Below the pieces are notes generated by a model. The model had not been told where the DNA came from. It saw only the letters and a list, made by a program, of their open reading frames with translations, and made no database searches. Below are positions 53,176 through 62,155 of a DNA stretch of 64,000 nucleotides, one piece after another. Each line of letters starts with the position of its first letter. Position 1 is the first letter of the stretch. Source of the stretch: JBGSKY01 sp041740995 (GTDB lineage Bacteria; Planctomycetota; Planctomycetia; Pirellulales; Pirellulaceae); assembly GCA_041740995.1 (NCBI GenBank), contig JBGSKY010000041.1, positions 6,469 through 70,468 of the forward strand, in the 5' to 3' direction. The position numbers and the translations under genes are program-made.

Positions 53176-56095
53176 CCAGATCGACCGGTTGGGCATTGAC
53201 GCAGCCAGCAGCGTTTCAGCGTTGGGGCTGGGCGACCACATCAAAATCCTCGCCGCGCGAGGCTTCTTGTTGCAGGGCGATTTTGACCAAGAAAGCGACC
53301 GATCGAAAGTCTTGGGAGTGCTGGCCGATGCAATAACGGAGTGTGCGGTTTGTTCGAAAGCAGGTGCCGATGAGCTTCAAAAGTTTCCGACACACTCGGC
53401 GCATCACGATTCCATCCAAGCGGTACTCAGTCACGACATTTTGTTGCACGTTTTGCCTAAGCCTGGAGTGACCGATCCAGTGGCCCAGAGCACGTTGCGA
53501 CTACTTAAACAGCTTGGTTGCGAAGTAGAAGCTGTTCGGACCTTCCGCAAGTATTGGATTTATAATGCGACCTCGGCTCAGATCGAGCAGCTATCTAAAC
53601 GCGTTTTGGCCAACGATTCGATCGAGCAAGTCGTTGTCGGTCCGCTGGCGATGACGAGCTTGAATTTTTCAGGATATTACAATCTGAAAATCTCGCGGAT
53701 TCCGATCTCAACTCTAGACGATGAGCAATTGCTGAGCCTATCGAAAACCGGCCAGCTTTATCTTTCGTTAACCGAAATGAAAACAATCCAGACCTATTAC
53801 CAAGGGCTGGGACGGGAGCCAACCGACATCGAGCTTGAAACTGTCGCTCAAACTTGGTCAGAACATTGCAGCCATAAGACGCTCGCTGGTCGAATCGCTT
53901 ACCAAGATGAAAATGGTTCGCGGCAGTTCGACAACATGCTCAAGGAGACGATCTTCGCCGCCACCAATTCAATTCGCAAGACGATGGGAGCCGATGATTG
54001 GTGCGTGAGTGTATTTAAAGACAATGCGGGAGTTGTCAAATTTGATGACGAAGATCATGTGGTCTTCAAGGTCGAAACTCACAATCACCCATCGGCGATT
54101 GAACCTTACGGCGGCGCGAACACTGGCTTGGGCGGGGTCATTCGTGATCCACTTGGCACCGGCTTGGGCGCAAAACCGGTTTGCAGTACCGATGTATTTT
54201 GTTTCGCTCCGCCAGATACAAAAATAGAGGACCTGCCGCCGGGCGTCTTGCACCCTCGACGTGTGATGCAGGGCGTTGTAGCTGGCGTTCGTGACTACGG
54301 CAATCGCATGGGAATACCGACCGTCAACGGCGCGGTTTATTTCGACCGTCGTTATCTTGGCAACCCGCTGGTTTACTGTGGCAATGTCGGGATGCTGCCA
54401 GTCAATAAGGTCGAGAAACAACCGTTGGTAGGCGATTTAATTGTCGCAATCGGTGGGCGTACAGGACGCGATGGAATTCACGGTGCAACCTTTAGCAGCG
54501 TTGAACTGACCGAAGAGAGCGAAGACATCAGCGGCGGTGCGGTGCAAATCGGCAACGCGGTAACTGAAAAGATGGTCCTCGATGTTTTGATGCAGGCTCG
54601 TGACCAAGGCCTTTACACCGCTGTCACCGATTGCGGAGCTGGCGGCTTTAGCAGTGCGATCGGCGAGATGGGCGAAACGCTTGGGGCCGACGTACATCTT
54701 GATCGCGCGCCGCTCAAATATGAGGGACTAACCTACACTGAAATTTGGATCAGCGAAGCGCAGGAACGGATGGTATTGTCCGTTCCGCCAGAGTGCTGGG
54801 AGCAATTGGAGAAGCTCTGCGCCAGCGAAGGCGTTGAAGCGGCTTGCTTGGGTACATTCACCGGCAGCGGCAACTTACGGCTGATCTTTCGCGACATCGA
54901 AGTCGGATCGATTTCGGTGCGGTTTTTGCACGATGGTCGCCCACCAATCGTGCGGCAAGCGATTTATCAGCCCAAACCTAAAACGGATTTAAATTGGCCA
55001 GACACTTCGCGGTCGCAGTGTGAGTCGATGCTCTCTCGAATTTTGGCCGATCCCAATGTGGCCAGCAAACACTGGATCATTCGACAGTACGATCATGAAG
55101 TTCAAGCTGGCAGCGTCATCAAACCATTGGTCGGCCCTAAATGCGACGCGCCGAGTGATGCCGCTGTTATCCAACCGAAGCTCACTAGTCGTCGAGGTTT
55201 GGTAATCGCTTGTGGAATGAATCCAAATTACGGCGACTACGATCCATACGATATGGCCTGCTCTGCGATCGACGAAGCGGTTCGCAATTGCGTAGCAGTT
55301 GGTGCTGACCCATCGCGGATAGCGATTCTGGATAATTTTTGCTGGGGTAACACCGATCGCCCCGAGACACTTGGCGAATTAGTTAGATCGGCGCTCGGTT
55401 GCCACGACCTTTCCGTACATTGGCAAACACCTTTTATTAGCGGTAAGGATTCCTTGAACAATGAATTCTCATATCAAGAGTCTCAAGGACAACGAAAGAC
55501 GATCGCGATTCCAAGTTCGCTGCTAATCAGTGCCATGGGCCAAATCGGCGATGTGCGAAAGTCGATTAGCATGGATCTCAAATCATCCGGCAATCGACTC
55601 TTTCTGGTCGGCGTAACCAAAGAGGAATTCGGTGGATCGATGGCCAGCAAGCTGAGCGGCCAATGTGGTGGGCAAGTGCCGCAGGTTGACGCGTCGCTAG
55701 CGATGCGATGCTTTCGAGCGATACATCAAGCGATCTCCAATGGGTTGGTTCGTTCGTGCCATGATTGCAGCGAAGGCGGCGTGGCAGTAGCTTTAGCGGA
55801 AATGGCTTTTGGTGGCGGCATCGGCATTGAAATCGATTTAGTGTCAATGCAGCAACAGAACTTTATCGATGCTTGGACCGCTTTGTTTGCTGAATCTAAT
55901 TCACGTTTAATTTGTGAGGTGACGCCAGCGAATCTTGCCGGTTTTCAAATGCTGTTGGGCGACTTGCCATGCTATGAAATTGGTGAGACAACCGATACAG
56001 CGCTTATGACGGTGCGAAGTGGAGCGACGATTCTGATAGAATGCCCGCTTGAACAACTGAAGGCAACTTGGCTGGCACCGCTTGATTGGGCATAG
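53138..56095 (+). CDS. purL: Phosphoribosylformylglycinamidine synthase, PurS-PurL fusion
   Basis: The 985-residue protein joins two PurS-like segments (LWEIDIHPASDQ..., residues about 3-70, and LLHVLPKPGVTDPVAQSTLRLLKQLGCEV, near 102-130) to PurL. PurL motifs: QTWSEHCSHKT (catalytic His), VVFKVETHNHPSAIEPYGGANTGLGGVIRD, ISGKDSLNNEF and CHDCSEGGVAVALAEM. It makes FGAM from FGAR using ammonia, so a separate PurQ glutaminase must exist elsewhere. Start GTG 53138 fits the family; the upstream ATG-like start at 53075 lies deep inside tyrA. Lnt begins 2 bp after the stop. Confidence 0.94.
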   Translation: MTLWEIDIHPASDQIDRLGIDAASSVSALGLGDHIKILAARGFLLQGDFDQESDRSKVLGVLADAITECAVCSKAGADELQKFPTHSAHHDSIQAVLSHDILLHVLPKPGVTDPVAQSTLRLLKQLGCEVEAVRTFRKYWIYNATSAQIEQLSKRVLANDSIEQVVVGPLAMTSLNFSGYYNLKISRIPISTLDDEQLLSLSKTGQLYLSLTEMKTIQTYYQGLGREPTDIELETVAQTWSEHCSHKTLAGRIAYQDENGSRQFDNMLKETIFAATNSIRKTMGADDWCVSVFKDNAGVVKFDDEDHVVFKVETHNHPSAIEPYGGANTGLGGVIRDPLGTGLGAKPVCSTDVFCFAPPDTKIEDLPPGVLHPRRVMQGVVAGVRDYGNRMGIPTVNGAVYFDRRYLGNPLVYCGNVGMLPVNKVEKQPLVGDLIVAIGGRTGRDGIHGATFSSVELTEESEDISGGAVQIGNAVTEKMVLDVLMQARDQGLYTAVTDCGAGGFSSAIGEMGETLGADVHLDRAPLKYEGLTYTEIWISEAQERMVLSVPPECWEQLEKLCASEGVEAACLGTFTGSGNLRLIFRDIEVGSISVRFLHDGRPPIVRQAIYQPKPKTDLNWPDTSRSQCESMLSRILADPNVASKHWIIRQYDHEVQAGSVIKPLVGPKCDAPSDAAVIQPKLTSRRGLVIACGMNPNYGDYDPYDMACSAIDEAVRNCVAVGADPSRIAILDNFCWGNTDRPETLGELVRSALGCHDLSVHWQTPFISGKDSLNNEFSYQESQGQRKTIAIPSSLLISAMGQIGDVRKSISMDLKSSGNRLFLVGVTKEEFGGSMASKLSGQCGGQVPQVDASLAMRCFRAIHQAISNGLVRSCHDCSEGGVAVALAEMAFGGGIGIEIDLVSMQQQNFIDAWTALFAESNSRLICEVTPANLAGFQMLLGDLPCYEIGETTDTALMTVRSGATILIECPLEQLKATWLAPLDWA

Positions 56096-56096
56096 A

Positions 56097-57974
56097 ATGA
56101 TTCACATCGCATTGCAATTTTTGGCCGCGTTGTCGATGTGGTGTGCCTTCAAGCCGCTTGGTCTTTGGCAAATGGTCTTTGTTGCAGCGTTGTGCTGGCT
56201 GCCTGCGATTGCGACAGAGCGTCGTTTGCCCAAGCATTCCTACAAGTTAATTTATTTGGCCTCGGCATTGGCCTGGCTGGCGCTGTTGCAAGGCATCCGC
56301 TTGGCATACTGGCCGTTGTACGCCGGTTGGATAGCTCTGTCGCTTTACGTTGCGGTCTACATCCCGATTTTCATATTGGTCAGTCGGCTTCTCGTGCACC
56401 GTTGGAAGCTACCTTTGTTGGTTGCCGCCCCGACGGTCTGGATCGGCTGCGAATTAATTCGATGTTACTTTTTGACGGGCTTTGGAGCTTGTCTGCTTTC
56501 TCATACGCTGGCAGAACGTCCGGCATTGATTCAGTTAGCGGCACACATCGGTCCACAAGGTTTGAGCGGCCTAATTATTTTGACTGGCGCAGCACTTTTT
56601 CACGGGCTGATGGTGTTGCCGGAAGTGCAAAGAACGATGAAGCAATCGGTCGAAACTGAGAACGCATTCGGCCAAGATTCTACGGGAACGCTGACGATCG
56701 AAGCAGCCGCAGATACTGACGAGGACGTCGATATCGACTCGAAACGGGAGCCAGAAGCTTCGCAATTCGTCTTGGATGAAAGAGCGATAAAGAAAAATTG
56801 GATAGCCTTCGCTGGGTCGCTTGTCGCCGTGATCATTCTATTTGGATACAGCACCTGGATCTACTTCGATGGACAGCGATTAGAAGATGGAAAACAGCCG
56901 TTGTTCAAAGCTGCCTTGATCCAGGAAGTAGCTGAGACAAGGTTTGAATACGACCCAGATCGAGCGTACAAATCTTGGGAGAGGTACGCCTTGTTGACTT
57001 CTCAGACAGGCAAGGCGCATCCCGACCTTGATTTAGTTGTCTGGCCTGAATCGGTTTTTACGTCCGATATACCATACGTCGATTGGGACAAAACAAAACT
57101 GCCGCAGCAATATCTAAATGCATTGGCAGATCCGCAAGGTGCCTACGCGAATCTAGAGTTCGCTATCGGTGTTCAGGCACGTTCAATTGAAAATATACAA
57201 CGCCTTGCGGCTGGCGAATCGCGTGAGTTGTACATTATTGGAAATCGGAAAACGCCGGAAGAGTCGTCGCTTAAAGCCCCTGCAATGTTGCTGGGGATCA
57301 ATCTTTGGAGAATTCGTCCGACAGGTTTTGAACGATTTAATGCGGTGGTTCTTCAACCACAGGACGGCAAGGGCGCGCCTCAATTCTATTCCAAGCAAAA
57401 GTTGGTAATGTTCGGCGAATATATTCCGTTCGCAGCAAAATATCCAGACTTTTACGAGTCGTTGGGCATGGCTATTTTGAACTTCGGTGATCGATGGGAA
57501 AGTTTTGAAATCAAAGATGCGCGGATTGGGTCGAGCATATGCTTCGAAGATGTGTTACCGCAGGTGATGCAGGATCAAGTTGCCTCGTTAGTTTCGCGAA
57601 ACGAGTCTCCCGACGTGCTGATCAATGTGACCAATGATGGCTGGTTCCGCGGTTCATCAATGCTCGATCATCATTTTGCCTGTGCCGTGTTTGCTGCGGT
57701 GGAAAATCGACGTCCAATGCTCGTCGCCGCCAACACCGGCATCTCGACCTGGGTAAGTGGCAACGGTGTGGTTAAGGTCAAATCGCCAAAGATGAAGCCG
57801 GATGCGGTCATCGCCAAACCGATTGCCGACGCCCGTTGGGGGCTGTGGCAACAGATTGGCGATTGGCCCGAGCGATTGTGCGGTTTACTCGTTGTTCTTG
57901 CGTTGATTGATTGCGCCGCTTATAAGCTGCGTACCAAATTTCAACGAAATTCCAATGTCAATCCAGCCGATTAA
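56097..57974 (+). CDS. lnt: Apolipoprotein N-acyltransferase
   Basis: The 625-residue membrane protein has about six hydrophobic spans before residue 190 and one near 235-255, then a nitrilase domain. The triad is visible: Glu in LVVWPESVFTSDIP, Lys in FYSKQKLVMFGEYIPF and Cys in IGSSICFEDVLPQ. It N-acylates lipoproteins at the periplasmic side. An acidic insert near residues 185-225 (ADTDEDVDIDSKREPE) between spans is unusual in length. It sits between purL and the dGTPase gene with 1- to 20-bp junctions, so all are probably one transcript. Confidence 0.93.
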   Translation: MIHIALQFLAALSMWCAFKPLGLWQMVFVAALCWLPAIATERRLPKHSYKLIYLASALAWLALLQGIRLAYWPLYAGWIALSLYVAVYIPIFILVSRLLVHRWKLPLLVAAPTVWIGCELIRCYFLTGFGACLLSHTLAERPALIQLAAHIGPQGLSGLIILTGAALFHGLMVLPEVQRTMKQSVETENAFGQDSTGTLTIEAAADTDEDVDIDSKREPEASQFVLDERAIKKNWIAFAGSLVAVIILFGYSTWIYFDGQRLEDGKQPLFKAALIQEVAETRFEYDPDRAYKSWERYALLTSQTGKAHPDLDLVVWPESVFTSDIPYVDWDKTKLPQQYLNALADPQGAYANLEFAIGVQARSIENIQRLAAGESRELYIIGNRKTPEESSLKAPAMLLGINLWRIRPTGFERFNAVVLQPQDGKGAPQFYSKQKLVMFGEYIPFAAKYPDFYESLGMAILNFGDRWESFEIKDARIGSSICFEDVLPQVMQDQVASLVSRNESPDVLINVTNDGWFRGSSMLDHHFACAVFAAVENRRPMLVAANTGISTWVSGNGVVKVKSPKMKPDAVIAKPIADARWGLWQQIGDWPERLCGLLVVLALIDCAAYKLRTKFQRNSNVNPAD

Positions 57975-59112
57975 TAATAAGCCGAAGCCTGTGCCCGCGT
58001 GGTACGACCGCGAGTCGTTATTGTTGGCATCTTTCGCGACGCACAGCCGCGATAGTGCTGGTCGTCGGTTTGAGGAAGCTGATCACGCCTATCGAGGTCC
58101 TTATCAACGAGATCGCGATCGGATTTTGCACAGCGCCGCATTTCGCCGCTTGAGCGGCAAGATGCAGGTTTTCACCGGAGACATGGGAGATTATCACCGA
58201 ACAAGGCTCACTCACACTCAAGAAGTCGCATCGATTGCGCGGACCATCGGTCGGCACCTACGCTTAAATGAAGACTTGATTGAAGCGTTGGCCTTACTGC
58301 ACGACGTTGGTCATCCGCCCTACGGACATTGCGGCGAAGATGCTTTAAATCGTTGCATGGAAAACCACGGCGGCTTTTCTCACAACCGTTTCGCTTTGCA
58401 GCTTATCGAACAGATTGAAACTCGCTACACACAAACGCCCGGTTTGAATCTCACCTACGAAGTTCTCGCCGGCCAGCAACATCGGACAGACAAAGGTCCT
58501 TATGGCCCCGTACCTTCATTGGAAGTACAGATTGTTGACGCCGCTGATAGTATTGCTTACGACGCGCACGATGTTGATGATGCATTAAAGCTAGGATTGC
58601 TCCAATTGGACCAGCTACTTTCAATTGCATTCATTCAACGTGCAGTGGCCGAGCAAGACAAGCGACGAGAGCAAACTGTTCCGACGCGGCAGTTTCTCGT
58701 CCACGCAATGATCGAAACGCAAGTCGACTATTTTTTGCGCACAGCACAACCACTTCTGGAAAGCTGCAATGGACAAACCGCTGATCGGCTAAAGTCCGAC
58801 GGTATTCGTTTGATGATGCCAACGCATATCGAGCAAGAACGCGGTGAACTGGAAGCTTTTCTTTTTGCCAACGTCTACCGTCATCCACGATTGGTCATTG
58901 TGAGAGAGCAAGCCGCGATGCGATTGCAGCAACTATTTCGGCTCTTGGTCGCCTATCCGGAACGGCTGCCTGACCGTTTTTTGGAACTGTCGCAGCGATT
59001 AGGGGTTGAGCAATCGGTCGCGGTTTATCTGGGCGGAATGACCGATCGATTTTGCGATGAAACGTATTTGCAGTTGGTGGAAATGGGCAGAAACAAAGGG
59101 GAAACTTGGTGA
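57955..59112 (+). CDS. dGTPase-like HD-domain triphosphohydrolase
   Basis: The 385-residue protein has an HD domain of the dGTPase type: FRRLSGKMQVF, then RLTHTQEVASIARTIGRHLRLNEDLIEALALLHDVGHPPYGHCGEDAL (paired His, HD and the downstream motif) and the later DAADSIAYDAHDVDDAL. It probably hydrolyses dNTPs to deoxynucleoside and triphosphate. ATG 57955 overlaps the lnt stop by 20 bp; a longer frame from 57907 would invade lnt further. It seems to end the tyrA-purL-lnt-dgt run. Confidence 0.93.
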   Translation: MSIQPINNKPKPVPAWYDRESLLLASFATHSRDSAGRRFEEADHAYRGPYQRDRDRILHSAAFRRLSGKMQVFTGDMGDYHRTRLTHTQEVASIARTIGRHLRLNEDLIEALALLHDVGHPPYGHCGEDALNRCMENHGGFSHNRFALQLIEQIETRYTQTPGLNLTYEVLAGQQHRTDKGPYGPVPSLEVQIVDAADSIAYDAHDVDDALKLGLLQLDQLLSIAFIQRAVAEQDKRREQTVPTRQFLVHAMIETQVDYFLRTAQPLLESCNGQTADRLKSDGIRLMMPTHIEQERGELEAFLFANVYRHPRLVIVREQAAMRLQQLFRLLVAYPERLPDRFLELSQRLGVEQSVAVYLGGMTDRFCDETYLQLVEMGRNKGETW

Positions 59113-59321
59113 AATTCCAGCGAATCGAAGGTTGGCCGAAACTGTTGTTTTATACGCAAATGAAAGTTCGAAACCGTCGTTCGCTTGCCAACCTCGTATG
59201 ATTTAACGGGTCCTGCTAAATTGGTGGGAAGTTTTGTTGTCGGTCGTTCCGAGCATTACCAGTTGAACGCTGAACGCTTGTGAGAAGTAGCATTGTAGCT
59301 CTCTGAGGTGGTCGTGTTGAT

Positions 59322-60128
59322 TTGAATCAGACTGTATATGATTTTGGATCAGCTCTTTTCCGTAAACGTGATCTTTGGGTGTTTTTAGTGTCTGATTCGG
59401 TTCAAGAAATACGATTACCTGACGATTTCGATGGACGAGTGCGATTGTTCCCGCTTCCACGTTTGGTAATGTTTCCAAATGTCGTGCAACCGTTGCATAT
59501 TTTCGAACCGCGTTATTGCGACCTTTTGCATGATGCGATGCTCGATGACGGCTTAATTACATTGGCTACCTTGCGAGAAGGTTGGGAGCCAAAGCTGTCG
59601 GCGCAGCCATCTATTGCTCCAGTCGTATGCATCGGTAAAGTCTTCAGCCACATGCCGACAGAAGATAACCGCCACAACATTTTGCTGATCGGCGTTCAAC
59701 GGGCTCGGATAATCGAAGAGCTGCAAGTTTTGACACCGTATCGACAGGCTGTGGTTGAGCCGATTTTTGATATTTACGATCCTAGTCGTGACGATGATCG
59801 CGATGATCGACAAGCGAACTTGGTCGCGGCTTACAAGCAGGCATTTCCAGCCGTCGGTGCCGCCGGGAGTGGTTTGACGAAGATTTTAAGAAGCGGAATT
59901 CCACTTGGGCCATTAACCGATATCATCACCTACAGCGTTGAATTCCCTTCGGCGATGAAGGAAATGTTGCTTGAAAAAGGCGACGTCGATGCTCGAAGCG
60001 ATTTGCTGTTAAAGATGCTAGAAAATTGGGACTCTAAAACAGGAAGTATCCCCACTCAGGATTCGGAAAACTTTTCCCGCCGAGCCGATTCCGACGACGA
60101 TTTTGCGCCGCCATTTTCTGCCAATTGA
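59322..60128 (+). CDS. LON peptidase substrate-binding-domain protein
   Basis: The protein of up to 268 residues is a stand-alone Lon N-terminal domain: RVRLFPLPRLVMFPNVVQPLHIFEPRYCDLLHDAM near residues 39-73, then ITLATLR and NILLIGVQRARIIEEL. No ATPase or protease part follows. Such proteins are widespread and of uncertain role, possibly adaptors. The start is uncertain: TTG 59322 (GAGGTG upstream) or GTG 59379/59388. The C-terminal tail is acidic and polar. Confidence 0.86.
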   Translation: MNQTVYDFGSALFRKRDLWVFLVSDSVQEIRLPDDFDGRVRLFPLPRLVMFPNVVQPLHIFEPRYCDLLHDAMLDDGLITLATLREGWEPKLSAQPSIAPVVCIGKVFSHMPTEDNRHNILLIGVQRARIIEELQVLTPYRQAVVEPIFDIYDPSRDDDRDDRQANLVAAYKQAFPAVGAAGSGLTKILRSGIPLGPLTDIITYSVEFPSAMKEMLLEKGDVDARSDLLLKMLENWDSKTGSIPTQDSENFSRRADSDDDFAPPFSAN

Positions 60129-60384
60129 GCTCAATCATGCGAATTTTTTGTTTTGCCTCAATCTCAAATTGACGCTAGTTCCAAACAAAAAGCTTAGCAG
60201 CTTAAACAAAGTCTTGAACTCGCCGTATTCATGTTAAGATGATGTCGGAGCAACCCAGCGAACTCTATTAGCTTGAGATTCAATTTGACAGCTGGACCGG
60301 CAGCCAGGCGTTTTCGATTCCAAATTTTTGAAGTCTCGACGCAGAATTTTCGACGACAGACATTTTTCAATTAGATTGCTAATT

Positions 60385-61257
60385 ATGGGCATCCACGACC
60401 GGCCCTATTATCGCGACGATCCAGCTTCAGGCCCAAATTGGGACAGTCGATCGCCAATATCGATCATCATTATGATCTGCGTTGGCGTATTTCTAGTAAA
60501 CCTGGTCTTCGGTACCCGAGAAGGGCGGATCGGCGATTTTGTGTCTCTGCATGCATCCGATTTGTTGCGACCATGGATGTGGTGGCGGATGCTGACGTAT
60601 GGATTTGTGCATGATCACTTGTCGATCGGCCACATCTTTTGGAACATGATTGGGCTTTGGTGCCTTGGTCGCGCAGTTCAGGAACGCTATGGCGTAGCGG
60701 AGTTTTGGCGAATCTATTTATCAGCAATTGTCGTTTGTGGCTTTGCTTGGCTTGTTTTACAGCGCCTTGGGGGCAGCGACGGCATCTTACTGGGCGCTTC
60801 CGGAGCGGTGGTCTGTATCGAAATGCTTTTCGTTCTGAACTATCCAAAAGTCACATTGAACTTGCTGGGCGTGTTGCCGATTCCAGCATGGATTGTTGGC
60901 ATAGTTTTGATCGTCTCCAATGTTTTTGCATCGGCGCCCAGCGATGGCGGTCCCAACATCGCCTATGACGTACATTTGGCTGGTATCGTGTATGCGTTTG
61001 CCTATTTTTACGGGAATTGGAATTTCGGTTTCGTCGACAATTTCGCTGGCTCTTGGCAACTGACCAAACGAAAAATGTTTGGTCCAAGATTGAAGGCATA
61101 TAAACCTGACGCCACTGTCGCAGATGCCGCCGAAGCCGATCGGCTGCTAGAGAAGATTCATAAGTCTGGACAAGACTCACTGAACAAACGAGAACGCAAA
61201 TTTTTAGAGACCTACTCCAAACGCGTTCGTGACAGACAACGAAATTCATCGATCTAA
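60385..61257 (+). CDS. Rhomboid-family intramembrane serine protease
   Basis: The 290-residue protein has about six spans. The catalytic serine is in GASGAVVCIEMLF, the histidine in DVHLAGIVYAFAYF and the fold marker is GHIFWNMIGLWCLGRAVQERYG. All are typical of rhomboids, which cut membrane proteins within the bilayer. The C-terminal 60 residues are soluble and charged, with RLLEKIHKSGQDSLNKRERKFLETYSKR, the known planctomycete-type tail with a helix similar to the C-terminus of other rhomboids. ATG 60385 is preferred to TTG 60328. Confidence 0.93.
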   Translation: MGIHDRPYYRDDPASGPNWDSRSPISIIIMICVGVFLVNLVFGTREGRIGDFVSLHASDLLRPWMWWRMLTYGFVHDHLSIGHIFWNMIGLWCLGRAVQERYGVAEFWRIYLSAIVVCGFAWLVLQRLGGSDGILLGASGAVVCIEMLFVLNYPKVTLNLLGVLPIPAWIVGIVLIVSNVFASAPSDGGPNIAYDVHLAGIVYAFAYFYGNWNFGFVDNFAGSWQLTKRKMFGPRLKAYKPDATVADAAEADRLLEKIHKSGQDSLNKRERKFLETYSKRVRDRQRNSSI

Positions 61258-61370
61258 CTCTTCGTCACGAGTAGGCCAGGACCAGTCCCTATCTCCGTTT
61301 GTCAGCGTTTGGTAATTTCTGATAATCGTCAATGTTGGCAAAAGATTTGCTACTTAGTCCTCTGTACGTT

Positions 61371-61399
61371 TTGAAAGCAGCTCTCAGATAACTTCTAGT
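61371..61399 (+). promoter_or_regulatory. Putative promoter of the small membrane protein gene
   Basis: TTGAAA (61371-61376), a 17-nt spacer and TCTAGT (61394-61399; 4 of 6 matches to TATAAT) lie 33 bp before ATG 61433. An AGGAG site follows at 61421-61425. Weak but well placed. Confidence 0.35.
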
Positions 61400-61432
61400 G
61401 CTGTCAAATTGATCAAAATCAGGAGAACTAAA

Positions 61433-61603
61433 ATGAGCGAATCGACGACCACCGAGCAGATTAAAAATTCGGTCAATGGCCAGGATACCCCGATGGAAAA
61501 GAAAACGCCTGAAGCATCAATGGCTCTTGTGTTTTTGACCTATCCATTAGTCTTGGTCATCGCCTTGATTGCGCTGGTTGTTGGTATCGTTGCTTTTAAT
61601 TAA
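61433..61603 (+). CDS. Small single-span membrane protein, unknown
   Basis: This is a 56-residue protein with a polar, Thr/Glu/Lys-rich first half (SESTTTEQIKNS...) and one hydrophobic C-terminal span (ALVFLTYPLVLVIALIALVVGIVAF). It is supported by a strong AGGAG 7 nt before ATG 61433 and by a plausible promoter. Orientation is probably N-in. I recognise no family. It stands alone between the rhomboid gene and the inverted-repeat element. It could be an inner-membrane regulator or a very small subunit; there is no evidence for either. Confidence 0.65.
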   Translation: MSESTTTEQIKNSVNGQDTPMEKKTPEASMALVFLTYPLVLVIALIALVVGIVAFN

Positions 61604-62155
61604 AGCTGACATTTGCCGAATAGCTTTGCAACCGCTCTATTGAGAGATCCTGTGGCACAGTTGACTCGACGTTATTTGCAAAGTCTTAACTTGGCCGTCT
61701 CTCGTAAGTCTTGCTCAGCTTTACGCATTGAAATCTTCCTACCCAAAATAATTTTAGCTTCCTCGTGGCTTGGGTCGTTTTATTCTGACGTTTCACACGA
61801 AGCGAAATTTGGGGTAGGAAAATCGAGCTTAGACGGATGTGCCTTTCCGACTTCGGCATGGTGTAAACCGAAAAACCGTTAGCACCGGAACTGCAAATAC
61901 AATTCTCAATTATCTACTGCATCTCTTTGCACAATACCGCAAGCTTTCTCGGCCCGGTTTATAAGCGAACAATCGAGGTTGAATTGTTCAATAGTAAGCA
62001 ATTGAGTGAAGCTTTAGATTGAAAAACCTAAAAAATTTTTAGCCACCAGCCGGAAACAAAGCTAGGTTTTCAATAACGGACGCTGTAGCCAAATTGCAAG
62101 GAGGTACTTTCCAGGCTCTAAGTATTCGAAAAGCATATCAAAAGAGGTTCCCAAC
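61604..62155. other. 552-bp gap with one structured element
   Basis: No convincing gene is present. The open frame at 61613-61882 would begin with TTG, overlaps the inverted-repeat element and has no domain. The element at 61736-61820 is the only notable feature. Promoter signals for the DUF4114 gene are not clear, although an AGAGG site lies before its ATG. Confidence 0.45.
61736..61820. repeat. 85-bp inverted-repeat element (MITE-like or structured RNA)
   Basis: The end arms TTCCTACCC-A-AAAT (61736-61749) and ATTTGGGGTAGGAA (61807-61820) pair at 13 of 14 positions. A nested stem GCTTC (61757-61761) / GAAGC (61799-61803) plus GTG/CAC (61765-61767 with 61794-61796) continues it. AATC flanks both ends directly (61732-61735 and 61821-61824). 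The whole could be a very short transposon-like element or a folded RNA. No T-run is seen. Confidence 0.5.

Noticed and set aside
56138..56659. 173-codon alternative frame inside lnt
   Set aside because: Shadow of the hydrophobic N-terminal part of Lnt.
61613..61882. Plus-strand frame of 89 codons after the small membrane protein
   Set aside because: Starts with TTG and runs through the inverted-repeat element; no domain or ribosome-binding site.
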